From DASQPA01 sp963756455 (GTDB lineage: Bacteria; Acidobacteriota; Thermoanaerobaculia; Multivoradales; UBA5704), in contig CAVWNC010000004.1 of the NCBI GenBank assembly GCA_963756455.1, positions 1,364,001 to 1,428,000 of the forward strand: 64,000 nt of DNA, given 5' to 3'. Shown piece after piece: positions 50,631 to 59,379 of the stretch. Numbering within the stretch: the first letter of the stretch is position 1; each line of letters starts with the position of its first letter. The notes below the pieces were generated by a model, which did not search any database, had not been told where the DNA came from, and saw only the letters and a program-made list of their open reading frames with translations. Made by a program: the position numbers and the translations under genes.

Positions 50631-52205
50631 TTACGGGTCGAAGTCGGAACCCGCCTCCTCGGGCTCCGGCTCGTCGGGATACGGAAAGTCGGGCTCCGAT
50701 CCAGCGAGATCGAGAAACTCGCCGCTCCAACCCTTCTGCACGGCCGTCTCAACCCTACGCGCTCTCCGCGTCCGGGCCGCCGGCTCGGCCGGACCCTCGT
50801 CGAACAACCGCCGCGCCTGATCGCTCGTCAGCACCCCGTCCGGGTCGAGACGCCGCTTCATCGCCCGAAAGGCCACCAGCCGCTCGCCGTAGGCGCGGGC
50901 GATCTCGTCGCGGTTGAGCAAAGCGTCCTTGGCGAGGTAGAAGCTCCCTCCGGCGTCGAGCACCCGCGCCGTCAGCTCCCGCGCCAGAGCCTGCAAGGCT
51001 TGCCAGCCCTTGCTTGCGACCTTGAAGTCCAGCGCCAGCGAGTAGCCGTCGACGGCGTGGGTGAGGAGAAAGGGGTCGGGCCGGTGGCGCTTCATCACCC
51101 CGAGGGGGGAAACGATGCCACGCTCGCGGCAGAGCTTCAGAACCTCCGGCATCACCCGCCGGGCCTCGTCCTTGGGCACGAAGAGCTGGTACTGGACGAG
51201 CCCCTGCGGCCCATAGGCGCGCCGCCATTCGGGGATGTAGTCGAGGAGAAAGGCGAAGCCGACGTGCGACTGGAGGTAGGTCTTCCCCGGCTTGTGGATC
51301 CGCGCCATGTGGTACTTGGCGAAGTTCATGAGCCGCACCCCGGGGTCGCTCCGGAAGAGGCTCAGGAGGCGCCAGATCTGGCTCTTCGGCACTCCCAGGA
51401 TGCTCGAAGGCAGTCCCTGGCGCTCGACGTGGAGGGAGCGCGGCCCTTGCGGGTCTTCCTCCGCCTCAAGGTAGTTCGCCTGGTGGATCTCGCCGCGCCC
51501 TTCCCCCCAGGCGTCGACCCAGCCCACCAGGTAGTCGGAGACCGGGAGCCGCTCCTCGAAGCGGTCGAACATCTCGGTGAAGCTCCGGGCGGCGAGCGGC
51601 TCGACCTTGAGGAGCCCGCTCTCGATCTTCTTGAGCTTCAAGCGCAGCTTCAAGATCGCCCCGAGGAGCCCGGCGCCGCCGATCGCGGCGTGGAAGACGT
51701 CGGAATTCTCGGCCCGGCTGCAGCGGAGGATCTCTCCCCGCGGGGTGAGGAGGTCGAAATCGAGCACGTGCTCGCCGATCGTCCCGGCGCGGAAGTTGTT
51801 CTTGCCGTGGATGTTCATGGCGAGGCAGCCGCCCAGGGTGGGGAACATGGTGCCCGGCACGACGGGTGGCCAGTAGCCGTCCTCGATCGTCCGCCGCCAG
51901 AGCCCCTCGATCGTCAACCCCGGCTCGGCCTCGATCACCCCGGCCTCGGGGTCCCAGCCGAGCGCGCGATTGAAATGGGTGAGATCGAGCACCAGGCCGG
52001 CGCCGTTGAGCGAAGCGTCGCCATAGCTCCGCCCCGAGCCGCGGAAGGTGACCGAGAGCCCCTCCGCCCGCGCCCGGGCGAGGAGCGCGGCGAGCTCCTC
52101 CCCATCCCGCGGCGCCGCGTACCGGCAGGCCGCTCGCAACGAGCGGCCGAAGCCGTCGAGGACACGCCAGGGGGCGCCGGTGCGGAGGGTACGGGGTGCG
52201 GCCAT
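50631..52205 (-). CDS. FAD-dependent oxidase related to DprE1 (decaprenylphosphoryl-ribose 2-oxidase)
   Basis: The likely start is ATG 52205 (MAAPRTLRTGAPWRVLDGFG), about 524 residues; the open frame continues upstream but is Pro/Arg-rich and unlikely coding. The PCMH FAD domain has SVTFRGSGRSYGDASLNG, PVVPGTMFPTLGG and CLAMNIHGKNNFRAGTIGEH, where the HGKN-x-x-x-G pattern is typical of DprE1. The C-terminal ALO-type part has VQYQLFVPKDEARRVMPEVL, GVMKRHRPDP and GGSFYLAKDALL. DprE1 with DprE2 epimerises polyprenyl-phosphoryl ribose to arabinose; a DprE2-like reductase lies 4 kb upstream at 56.1 kb. A very acidic tail (DEPEPEEAGSDFDP) is unusual. Assignment to the exact substrate is inference. 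Confidence 0.8.
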   Translation of the reverse strand: MAAPRTLRTGAPWRVLDGFGRSLRAACRYAAPRDGEELAALLARARAEGLSVTFRGSGRSYGDASLNGAGLVLDLTHFNRALGWDPEAGVIEAEPGLTIEGLWRRTIEDGYWPPVVPGTMFPTLGGCLAMNIHGKNNFRAGTIGEHVLDFDLLTPRGEILRCSRAENSDVFHAAIGGAGLLGAILKLRLKLKKIESGLLKVEPLAARSFTEMFDRFEERLPVSDYLVGWVDAWGEGRGEIHQANYLEAEEDPQGPRSLHVERQGLPSSILGVPKSQIWRLLSLFRSDPGVRLMNFAKYHMARIHKPGKTYLQSHVGFAFLLDYIPEWRRAYGPQGLVQYQLFVPKDEARRVMPEVLKLCRERGIVSPLGVMKRHRPDPFLLTHAVDGYSLALDFKVASKGWQALQALARELTARVLDAGGSFYLAKDALLNRDEIARAYGERLVAFRAMKRRLDPDGVLTSDQARRLFDEGPAEPAARTRRARRVETAVQKGWSGEFLDLAGSEPDFPYPDEPEPEEAGSDFDP

Positions 52206-52284
52206 GGGAGGGAGTCTATCCTCCCATGGCCGCACCGGCGCAGCGGGCGGGGGGACCGGCGGCACCGCGTGCCGAGGACTCTCC

Positions 52285-52458
52285 TCAGAAGGTCGTGCAG
52301 GGCGTGCTGCAGACCGCACAGACGCTGGCGGCACAGGTGTTGAGGATGCGGGTGGGTTGGATGGTGACGCCGCCTTCGACGCCCTCCAACTGGAGCGAGC
52401 TCAGGGTCCGCACGGTCTCACGGCTCAGGCTGAGCTTCGCTTTGAGGGTCTTCTTCAT
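52285..52458 (-). CDS. Lanthipeptide-type RiPP precursor peptide
   Basis: ATG 52458 is chosen because AGGAGA lies 5-6 bases upstream. The 57-residue peptide begins MKKTLKAKLSLSRETVRTLS, a leader of the kind annotated as class I lanthipeptide in Bacteroidota and Acidobacteriota, followed by LQLEGVEGG, a double-Gly cleavage site. The core of about 27 residues starts VTIQPTRIL and ends ASVCAVCSTPCTTF; it has four Cys and several Ser/Thr that could form (methyl)lanthionine rings. No LanB/LanC, protease or exporter gene is recognisable in the window, so processing would need enzymes elsewhere. It lies between the DprE1-like gene and a large membrane protein, all on the minus strand. Confidence 0.75.
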   Translation of the reverse strand: MKKTLKAKLSLSRETVRTLSSLQLEGVEGGVTIQPTRILNTCAASVCAVCSTPCTTF

Positions 52459-52571
52459 GACATCTCCTCTCTTGCCGGGGTGCATTCCTCGGCGTTCCTG
52501 TCTCTGGCGCCCGGCGCCGCCTGTTCGTTACGGGACCAGGAGCGTCCGGTCGTGGGCGCGGGACCGGCGGC

Positions 52572-55500
52572 TCAGCCCGTGCCGGCGAGATGCAGCAACG
52601 GCTTCAAGGCGCTGTTCAAGAGCTGGCCGATGTCCGGCACCTGGGTGGCGACCAGGCCCACCAGGGGGACGACGCCGAAGGTCACGACGCTCGAAAGGAA
52701 GTGGAAATCGAGGGTGACCTCCCCCGGGGGGTTCCCGGCGATCAGGCTGAGCACGGTGTCCCGGCTCATCTGGACGAAAGCCGAGAGGGCGAGGGCGATC
52801 TCCCCCGCCACCAGGACGAGCAGACCGAGGGTGACGACGCCCTTGGGCTGGAAGGTGTAGGACGAGACGGCGATCAGGAGCAGGAGGGCCGGACCGAGCG
52901 CCGTGATGAGGGCGCTCCGCAGCTGGGCGAAGATATAGCGCAGGTACGCGGCCACCCGGATGGCGAAAAAGTCCGCCACCTCCGGATCGTCCCGCTGCGC
53001 CACCAGCGCGTCTGCCAACGGGCGAATCAGCTCTTGGATCTTTTCGCGGACGTCGATCTCCGTAACCGCTTCGCCGTGGACGTCGGCGGCAAAGGCGAGA
53101 CCGAGCCGCTCGTCGAGCTCCGATTGAAGCTTCGCCACCTGCCGAGCGGAGAGATCCAGCTTGCCGCCGTCCAGCAGCTTCTTGAGCCGCACCAAAGAAT
53201 CGATCAGGGTCTCAAAGGGCGGCATCGGCAAACCGAAGGCCTGCATGGGCTTCCAGTGGAGCTCCTCCGAGAGGCTCTTCAGACGACCGGCGATCGGCGT
53301 CGACTCGATCCGCACCAAAAGTCTGCGCAGCGTCTGCCAGAGACGGAAAAAGCGATAGATGGAAATCGACGAGAGGACGGCCACCAAGGTCCACAGGACG
53401 AGCATCAGGCGCCCGACCTCCCGCGGCTCCGTCGCCGGCTGCATCTGCTCCCAGAGGAGAGTGGGCGCGATCACCAACCCGGCGCCGAGGACGAGCCGGT
53501 GCCAAAGGCTTCTGGGCAGAGTACGGACCAGCAGCCCACGGACCGCGTCGAGCAGGAGGGAGCAACCTTTGAGTGCCGGCTCGCAGGTCTCGTCGATGGG
53601 CCAGTCGATCCACTGCCAGGCGGTGAGCCGGCGGCGCTTGAGCTCCACGAGCGCCCAGAGAAAGAACGCCCCGACGAGCCAGGCGAGGGAGACCAGGGGG
53701 GACAGTCCGCTCGCGAAGGCGCGCACCCGCTGGTCGAAGTCGGCGTTGGAGAGATCCCCTCGCCGGCAGAGGAGCCAGGCGACTCCGCAGGGCGCCGCCA
53801 GGGCGAAGACGGCGGCGGCGATCCCGCCCCCGAGGCGGGGGATCCCTCCTTTTCGGGACCACCGGAAGGCGGCGGCCCAGATCACCGCCCCGGTGAGGCC
53901 GAGATAGGCCAAAACCAGGGCGGCGAAGCTCGCTTGCTGTCGATGCCCCCAAGGTGCCGGCGAGGCCTCCCTTCCCAGGCTGGGCCAGTGCGGCAGGGCA
54001 CAGAGAACGACGAGCGCGGCTCCCGAAATGACGAGCACCGCGAGCCCCGCCACCAGGAGCCGGCGCGTTCCGCGCTCGGCCTGGGCGTAGTGGGCCGGCG
54101 CCGGGAGAAGGGCGGCCTGGTGCAGCCACCAGGCCGCCCCGCAAAGCAAGGCGGCAAAGAGGACCAGCTCGAGATCGGTGCCGAGCATGGCTTCCCGTGA
54201 CCGCACGGATAGGGGGCCTTCCGGCGACCGGCTTTCGAGCCGGGTCAGTTTGTCAAAAGAGACGATGCGCGGGCTCTCCGGATCGCCGGTGATCTTCTTC
54301 GTCAGGAGCGGCCAGAGCGCGTCTTTCCCCACCACCGAGATCCAGACGGCGCCGGCGTCATCCTGATCCTGGTGCAGGGAGTCTTCCAGCAAATCGGATC
54401 TCAGGAGCTCGACCGTCGCCTGGTAGATGCCGATGGCGAAGGAGGTGGTGAGCTGCCAGGGGATGGATTCCTTCTCGGCATTCTTGCGTTTGCGCTCCCA
54501 GGAGGTCTGCGTCGTGAACAGGCGGGTGCCCGAGATGACGGTCATCCCTTCCAAGGCCGAGAGCACCTGCGGATGGGTGAACAGCAGGTTGCCTTCGAGA
54601 CTGAAGAGGGTGACGTTGGGCGCCAACCGGTGAATGCGGTCGGCGAGGAAAATCGTGTCCTTGACGTCGCTCGCGAGAATGCCCACATAGCGGACGCCGT
54701 CCCGGGACAGGGCGGTGACGAGGCTCTCGATCGCGATCTCGTTGGCGGGAGCGGAGAGCGGGCTGAAATCGGGGACCAGGTCCGCGCCGATCCGCCGATC
54801 GGCCAGATCCAGCTGCAACTCGGTCACCGGAGGCGGCGGCGCGGCCGCGGCCGAGTCGGTTTCCTGGCGGTCCAGGCCGGCCGCCACACGTGCCGTGCGG
54901 ATGGCCGAGATGTGGCTGGGGAACCGCACGACGGCGATCTTTTTGAGCAGCGGAGGGGGCGGACAGGACAGGCTCGGAGCGAGCTCCGGATTCGGAACGC
55001 TGTCTCCGAAGGAGGTATCGAGCTCGGTGATCAAAGCCGTCCGACCGAGGTGCCAACCCATCCGGTCGTGGAGCTCTTGGAGGGCAGTGCTGAGCAGCAC
55101 GTCGAGCGGGGCCTGGGTCCGATAGAAAGAGACCTCTCCCCGTGCGCCGATCGCGAAGAGCTGCTCGAGGCAGGGGGCCCGCGCGGAGCCGGTGACGATC
55201 ACGAATGGTGACGCCTCCGGGGCTTCCTTGAGAGGCGGGCGGTGCTGGGCCTGCCAGTCGAGCAGGGCGATCCGCAACGACAACGCCGAGCCCGAGTACG
55301 AGGGGCCGAGGATCCGCACCGGGTGATGGCAATCGCCGGAGAGCTTCGCGATCAGCCGCAGCGACTCCTGAAACGCCGCCTTGTGGATGCCGGTCTTGGG
55401 CGTCTCGCCGACCAGGAAGACGCCGACCAGCTCGGGCGGTTGCCCCTCTCGCCGGCGGCGGAAGAGGAGCAGCCCCGGCGAGGTCCGGTAGCTCTTGCTC

Positions 55501-56051
55501 CGGACCGCCTCTTTGTCGTTCCAGGGAATCCAGATGCGGTCTGGAAGGTAGCTCTCCCCCCTCTCGTTCTCATACGCAAAACCATGCTGGATCGCGTCCA
55601 GGGTCTGATCGAAGGCGGCGGGTTGCTGGGAGTCGAGCGGATCGGGGACGAGGGCGATCATGAACTGGAGAACGAAGGCCGGTACTCCCGTCTCGTCCCC
55701 CTTGGGATGGACGGCGTCCCGCAGCCGCCCCAGGGCCGCATCCCTGGACTCCTGGGGATCGGGCGAGAGGCCGAAGAACTCCTCGTACAGCCCGAGCGGC
55801 TGGCGCCAGGGTTCCGTACCGTCGTCGGACGAAGTTGCGGTTTTTTTCGACTCGGCGTGAGCCGGCTTCTTCCCCTTCTCCCCCTTCTCCGGGGTGGCCG
55901 CCTCCTTGGAGGGGGAATCCGTCGTCGCCTCGGAGTGCCCGGCCTTCGTCCCCGCGCCGGCGGCCGAGCCGCCGCTCGAAAGCCCGCCGTGCAGCCAGCC
56001 CAACAGGACGAAGAACGCCACCGTGACCAGCGGGAGGGAGGATCGATTCAC
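52572..56051 (-). CDS. Large membrane protein with a periplasmic-binding-like N-terminal half
   Basis: The protein has 1159 residues and I do not recognise the family. There is an N-terminal signal or anchor helix (LVTVAFFVLLGWLHGG), a Lys/Glu/Ala-rich disordered stretch (about 30-80), and a soluble region to about 630 with alpha/beta character and periplasmic-ligand-binding flavour (VRYVGILASDVKDTIFLADR, LTALSRDG, VISGTRLFTTQTSW). The C-terminal half has about ten hydrophobic helices (first LVLFAALLCGAAWWLHQAAL near 640) and an intervening helical region near 950-1030 (KLDLSARQVAKLQSELDERL). It sits between a DprE2-like reductase and the RiPP precursor. The role could be sensing, transport or envelope biogenesis. 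Confidence 0.7.
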   Translation of the reverse strand: MNRSSLPLVTVAFFVLLGWLHGGLSSGGSAAGAGTKAGHSEATTDSPSKEAATPEKGEKGKKPAHAESKKTATSSDDGTEPWRQPLGLYEEFFGLSPDPQESRDAALGRLRDAVHPKGDETGVPAFVLQFMIALVPDPLDSQQPAAFDQTLDAIQHGFAYENERGESYLPDRIWIPWNDKEAVRSKSYRTSPGLLLFRRRREGQPPELVGVFLVGETPKTGIHKAAFQESLRLIAKLSGDCHHPVRILGPSYSGSALSLRIALLDWQAQHRPPLKEAPEASPFVIVTGSARAPCLEQLFAIGARGEVSFYRTQAPLDVLLSTALQELHDRMGWHLGRTALITELDTSFGDSVPNPELAPSLSCPPPPLLKKIAVVRFPSHISAIRTARVAAGLDRQETDSAAAAPPPPVTELQLDLADRRIGADLVPDFSPLSAPANEIAIESLVTALSRDGVRYVGILASDVKDTIFLADRIHRLAPNVTLFSLEGNLLFTHPQVLSALEGMTVISGTRLFTTQTSWERKRKNAEKESIPWQLTTSFAIGIYQATVELLRSDLLEDSLHQDQDDAGAVWISVVGKDALWPLLTKKITGDPESPRIVSFDKLTRLESRSPEGPLSVRSREAMLGTDLELVLFAALLCGAAWWLHQAALLPAPAHYAQAERGTRRLLVAGLAVLVISGAALVVLCALPHWPSLGREASPAPWGHRQQASFAALVLAYLGLTGAVIWAAAFRWSRKGGIPRLGGGIAAAVFALAAPCGVAWLLCRRGDLSNADFDQRVRAFASGLSPLVSLAWLVGAFFLWALVELKRRRLTAWQWIDWPIDETCEPALKGCSLLLDAVRGLLVRTLPRSLWHRLVLGAGLVIAPTLLWEQMQPATEPREVGRLMLVLWTLVAVLSSISIYRFFRLWQTLRRLLVRIESTPIAGRLKSLSEELHWKPMQAFGLPMPPFETLIDSLVRLKKLLDGGKLDLSARQVAKLQSELDERLGLAFAADVHGEAVTEIDVREKIQELIRPLADALVAQRDDPEVADFFAIRVAAYLRYIFAQLRSALITALGPALLLLIAVSSYTFQPKGVVTLGLLVLVAGEIALALSAFVQMSRDTVLSLIAGNPPGEVTLDFHFLSSVVTFGVVPLVGLVATQVPDIGQLLNSALKPLLHLAGTG

Positions 56052-56143
56052 TTTCGGCCACGCCTTTCCCCGAGAGGCAAGGCGGAGAAGATGGAATTGC
56101 CTCTAGAGGAAGAGACGGCCGGGCAGGTCGATTTCCCTCAATC

Positions 56144-56893
56144 TCAGAAGTTGAGCCGGCGGAAGACGAAGGACGGGATCGTACGGACGATGAGGGCGAC
56201 CAGGCTCCAGCGGGCGGGCACGAAGCCCGAGGCGCTCGTGCCGCGGTGGGCGAGAGCCAGGATCCGCGCCGCCGCCTGCTGCGGGGAAACGAGCCAGAAG
56301 AGCCCCTTCTTGCCACGGGTCATGACGGTGTCGACGAAGCCGGGCTTGGCGGTGACGACGTTCACCCCGTAGCGGGAGACGCGGTTTCTGAGCGCTTCCA
56401 AATAGGTGGTGAGCGCCGCCTTGGACGTCCCGTAGCCGGGCGCCCCCCGCCTCCCGCGCTCGCCGGCGAGGCTCGAAATCCCCACCAGGGTGCCGGCGCG
56501 GCGCGCCTCGAAACGGGCGGCGGCGAGGTCGAACCAGGCCATGGCGCCCAGCAGGTTGACCTCGATCATCTGGCGGTCCTTGCCGAAGTCGTACTCCCCC
56601 TCGACCACCTCCGGCATCACCCCGGCGGCGTAGACGACGAGGTCGAGCCCGCCGAGATCCTTCTCGATGCGCTCCAAGAGCCCGGGGACGGAGTCGTAGT
56701 CGGTGACGTCGTGCGGGTACGGGGTGGCGCGGCCACCGGCCTGGCGGACCGCCTCGGCGACGGCGCCGAGCTCGCTCTCCCTGCGCGCCAGGAGGGCCAC
56801 GGCGGCTCCTTCTCTCCCCAGCTCGACGGCGATGGCGGCGCCGATCCCGGAGGAGGCGCCGACGACGATGGCGCGGGGGAAGCGGACGCTCAC
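56144..56893 (-). CDS. Short-chain dehydrogenase, DprE2-like
   Basis: Start GTG 56893; 249 residues. The NAD(P)-binding motif is IVVGASSGIGAAIAVELGRE, with AAG in LDLVVYAAGVMPE, catalytic Ser in LVGISSLAGERG, and Tyr/Lys in YGTSKAAL. The C-terminus (ARWSLVALIVRTIPSFVFRR) is a membrane-associating stretch found in DprE2-type enzymes and related SDRs. Together with the DprE1-like oxidase at 50.6-52.2 kb it could complete a polyprenyl-phosphosugar epimerisation, although the genes are separated by the RiPP precursor and the large membrane protein. It follows lysA by 42 bases. Confidence 0.75.
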   Translation of the reverse strand: MSVRFPRAIVVGASSGIGAAIAVELGREGAAVALLARRESELGAVAEAVRQAGGRATPYPHDVTDYDSVPGLLERIEKDLGGLDLVVYAAGVMPEVVEGEYDFGKDRQMIEVNLLGAMAWFDLAAARFEARRAGTLVGISSLAGERGRRGAPGYGTSKAALTTYLEALRNRVSRYGVNVVTAKPGFVDTVMTRGKKGLFWLVSPQQAAARILALAHRGTSASGFVPARWSLVALIVRTIPSFVFRRLNF

Positions 56894-56935
56894 GGGCGGT
56901 CTCTCAAAGTTCTTGTCTTCATGGCGGAGCGGAGT

Positions 56936-58241
56936 CTACCCCAGCGGCGGGACGACCTCGCCGCGGAGGAGGTCTGCCAGGGTCTGGCGGGCGCGGACCA
57001 GATGGGCCTGGCCGTCCCGGATGAGAACCTCGGCAGCGAACGGCTTCGAGTTGTAGTTGGAGCTCATGACGAAGCCGTAGGCGCCCACGCTCTCCATCAC
57101 CAGGTACTCCCCCACTTGGGCGGCCGGGAGGGCGCGGGTCTCGACGCTCCCGCCCTCGTCCTGGGTGAAGATGTCCCCCGACTCGCAGAGCTGCCCCCCC
57201 ACGACGACCTCGGAGACCGGCCGCTCCTCGGCGGCCTCCCCCGAGCGGGGGACGATCGACATCGGATGATAGGCGCCGTAGAGGACCGGCCGGGCGAGGT
57301 TGTTGAAGCCGGCGTCCACGAGGTAGAAGGTATTCGTCCCCATCCGCTTCACCGCCCGGATCTCGGTCACCAGGTAGCCGCTCTCCGCCACCAGGTAGCG
57401 GCCGGGCTCGATCTCCAGACGCACGGGGTGGCCGAAGCTCTCCGCAAGCCTCCGGCGCACCCCGTCCCAAACTTTGAAGTAGGCGTCCAGATCGACATAG
57501 GCCTCGCCGACCCGGTAGGGCACCGGCAGGCCACCACCGGCGCTGATCGAGGTGACCGAGGGTCCCACCTGGTGGGCGAAGCGCTCCATCTCGGCCGCTA
57601 CCCGTGAGAGATGGTGGAGGTCGCTCCCCGAGCCGATGTGGACGTGGAGACCGACGACGGTGAGGCCGCGCGCCGCCGCCCGGTCGAGGGCGGCGTCCAG
57701 GTGCCTCGTGCCAGATGCCGTGCTTCGAGTGCTCGCCGCCGGTATTGGTCTTCCGGCTGTGCCCATGGCCGAAGCCGGGATTGATCCGCAGCGTGATCTC
57801 GGCCCCCGGCACCCGCTCGCCCAGCTGGTCGATCATGTCCGGCGAGCCGCAGTTGACGTGGATACCGTGCTCCGTCACCAGCTCCAGCGCCTCACGGTCG
57901 AAGATGTCCGCCGTGTAGACGATGGGCGGCGGCTCGCCGGAGGCGGGAACAACGGGGAAACCCGCCGCCAGAGCCCGGGCGATCTCCCCCGCGCTCGTCG
58001 CGTCGACGAGCACCCCCTGGCGGCGGATGAGGTCGAGGATGCCCAGGTTCGAGCAGGCCTTCTGGGCGTAGCGCACGCAGTCGAAGGCAGAGAGGTCCGA
58101 GATCCGGCGGAGGATCGGCGCCGCGTCGTAGACGAAGATCGGGGTGCCGAGCTCGCGGACGAGGTCGGCCACCGGGATGCCGGCGATCTCGGTGCGGAGG
58201 AGGGAGAAGGGGCGGCTCGGGGCGATCATCAGGCGACCCAT
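56936..58241 (-). pseudogene. lysA: Diaminopimelate decarboxylase (PLP, group IV) with one frameshift
   Basis: The enzyme removes CO2 from meso-diaminopimelate to give lysine. From ATG 58241, or 58229, the first part contains the PLP Lys in VRYAQKACSNLGIL and GFGHGHSRKTNTGGEHSKHG. At about 57704 an extra C shifts the frame after GIWHE; removing it joins LDAALDRAAARGLTVVGLHV, HIGSG, SISAGGGLPVPY, EIEPGRYLV, and the CESGD motif, to the end at TAG 56936. The restored enzyme has about 434 residues with all key residues. A single-base error in the sequence is a likely explanation, since this is often an essential gene. Confidence 0.85.
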
Positions 58242-58360
58242 GGTAGCGCGACCGGCGCCTCGGCGCCGCGGTACGCGCCCCAACCGCCCGGCGACCTCCC
58301 GCTTTCGCCCGTCAGCCTGGAGTGTCGCCAACGGTCGACAGGGCGGTCGTCGCGACGCTC

Positions 58361-58882
58361 CTACGGGTCGAGGCTCCGGTCATTGGAAGATCCCGGGCCG
58401 AGCGTCCTCACGCCGTTCGCGAGCAGGATTCCCTGGACCAAAAGGTAGACAGCATCGCCTCCAAAGGCGAACCAGTCGTCGAAGGGGCCCGGGATGTTGA
58501 TCGGCAGCATCTCATAGGCGAAGACGGTAGCCGGGATGACCGCCCAGGCATTGGGGAGATCCCCCTTACGGATCATCCATAGGGACATGGAGAGGAGGAT
58601 GGCGGAGCCGATACAGGAGGGTGCCGTAAAGACCTCTGTCCCCAAGCTAAAGGGTATGAGGATGACGGACCACAACACCGCGATCGGAATCGGCAGGAAG
58701 ACGTCGACGGGAGAGATGCGCCGGGTGAAGAGAAGCACGACGATCGCCGCGAGGAAAAAGAGGACGAACACGCAAAGACCGGAAATGAGGCCGGTTTTGA
58801 AGCTCCCGGCCGACCAGCCGATCAGGAACGCCACGAAAGACAGGGGGATTGAGATGGCTCCCAACAAAAGGCTTCTCCACAT
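58361..58882 (-). CDS. Small membrane protein downstream of the CHAT-NACHT gene
   Basis: ATG 58882 has AAGGAG 8 bases upstream. The 173 residues contain four to five hydrophobic helices (ISIPLSFVAFLIGWSAGSF, GLCVFVLFFLAAIVVLLF, PIPIAVLWSVILIPFSL, SAILLSMSLWMI, WAVIPATVFAYEML). Family not recognised. It is 61 bases after the 136-residue membrane protein and on the same strand as the CHAT-NACHT gene, so it may belong to that operon. Confidence 0.65.
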   Translation of the reverse strand: MWRSLLLGAISIPLSFVAFLIGWSAGSFKTGLISGLCVFVLFFLAAIVVLLFTRRISPVDVFLPIPIAVLWSVILIPFSLGTEVFTAPSCIGSAILLSMSLWMIRKGDLPNAWAVIPATVFAYEMLPINIPGPFDDWFAFGGDAVYLLVQGILLANGVRTLGPGSSNDRSLDP

Positions 58883-58943
58883 GGATATTTCTCCTTAGTA
58901 AGCGGTAACACCGGGACCGATCGCCCCGAGTTGCGTCTCGACC

Positions 58944-59354
58944 TTAGCCCTGCCTCTCCTGGCGCAAAGCCTGCTCAAGTTGATCTCGGCGATTCCAATA
59001 CATGCTGAGAGCCGGGTCCTTGCCAACGCTAGCTTCGACTTCGATGAGCACCGAGAGAAATTCTTCGGCTTCGAGCCCCATGCTCTCCGGCATCGTTGAA
59101 AACAAGAGGCGCTCCTGCCGCCACGGAGTCGCGCTACTGAATTTTTCTTTCCACCCCTCGGGGGTAAATGTTCCTCGCGGGAAGATCTGTCGTGACGTGA
59201 CCGAGAGTCGAAGAATCCAGAATAGTAGGAACAAACTCAGCAGGGAACCTGCATAGGCCAATACCTCGGAAATGAGCCGCGAGTAACGGGTGCCAATTAC
59301 GACCGCTCCACCCACGACTAATCCCGAGCCCAGCAGTAGACCAATCATAACCAA
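58944..59354 (-). CDS. Small two-TM protein downstream of the CHAT-NACHT gene
   Basis: The 136-residue protein has two N-terminal TM helices (MIGLLLGSGLVVGGAVVIG; LAYAGSLLSLFLLFWIL) and a soluble acidic tail (EGWKEKFSSATPWRQERLLF, EFLSVLIEVEASVG). It starts 25 bases after the CHAT-NACHT stop codon, which suggests one transcript. A membrane-located partner or effector of the CHAT-NACHT protein is possible; there is no family evidence. Confidence 0.65.
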   Translation of the reverse strand: MVMIGLLLGSGLVVGGAVVIGTRYSRLISEVLAYAGSLLSLFLLFWILRLSVTSRQIFPRGTFTPEGWKEKFSSATPWRQERLLFSTMPESMGLEAEEFLSVLIEVEASVGKDPALSMYWNRRDQLEQALRQERQG

Positions 59355-59379
59355 AGCCTGTCTATTTAGATGGCGCGGA

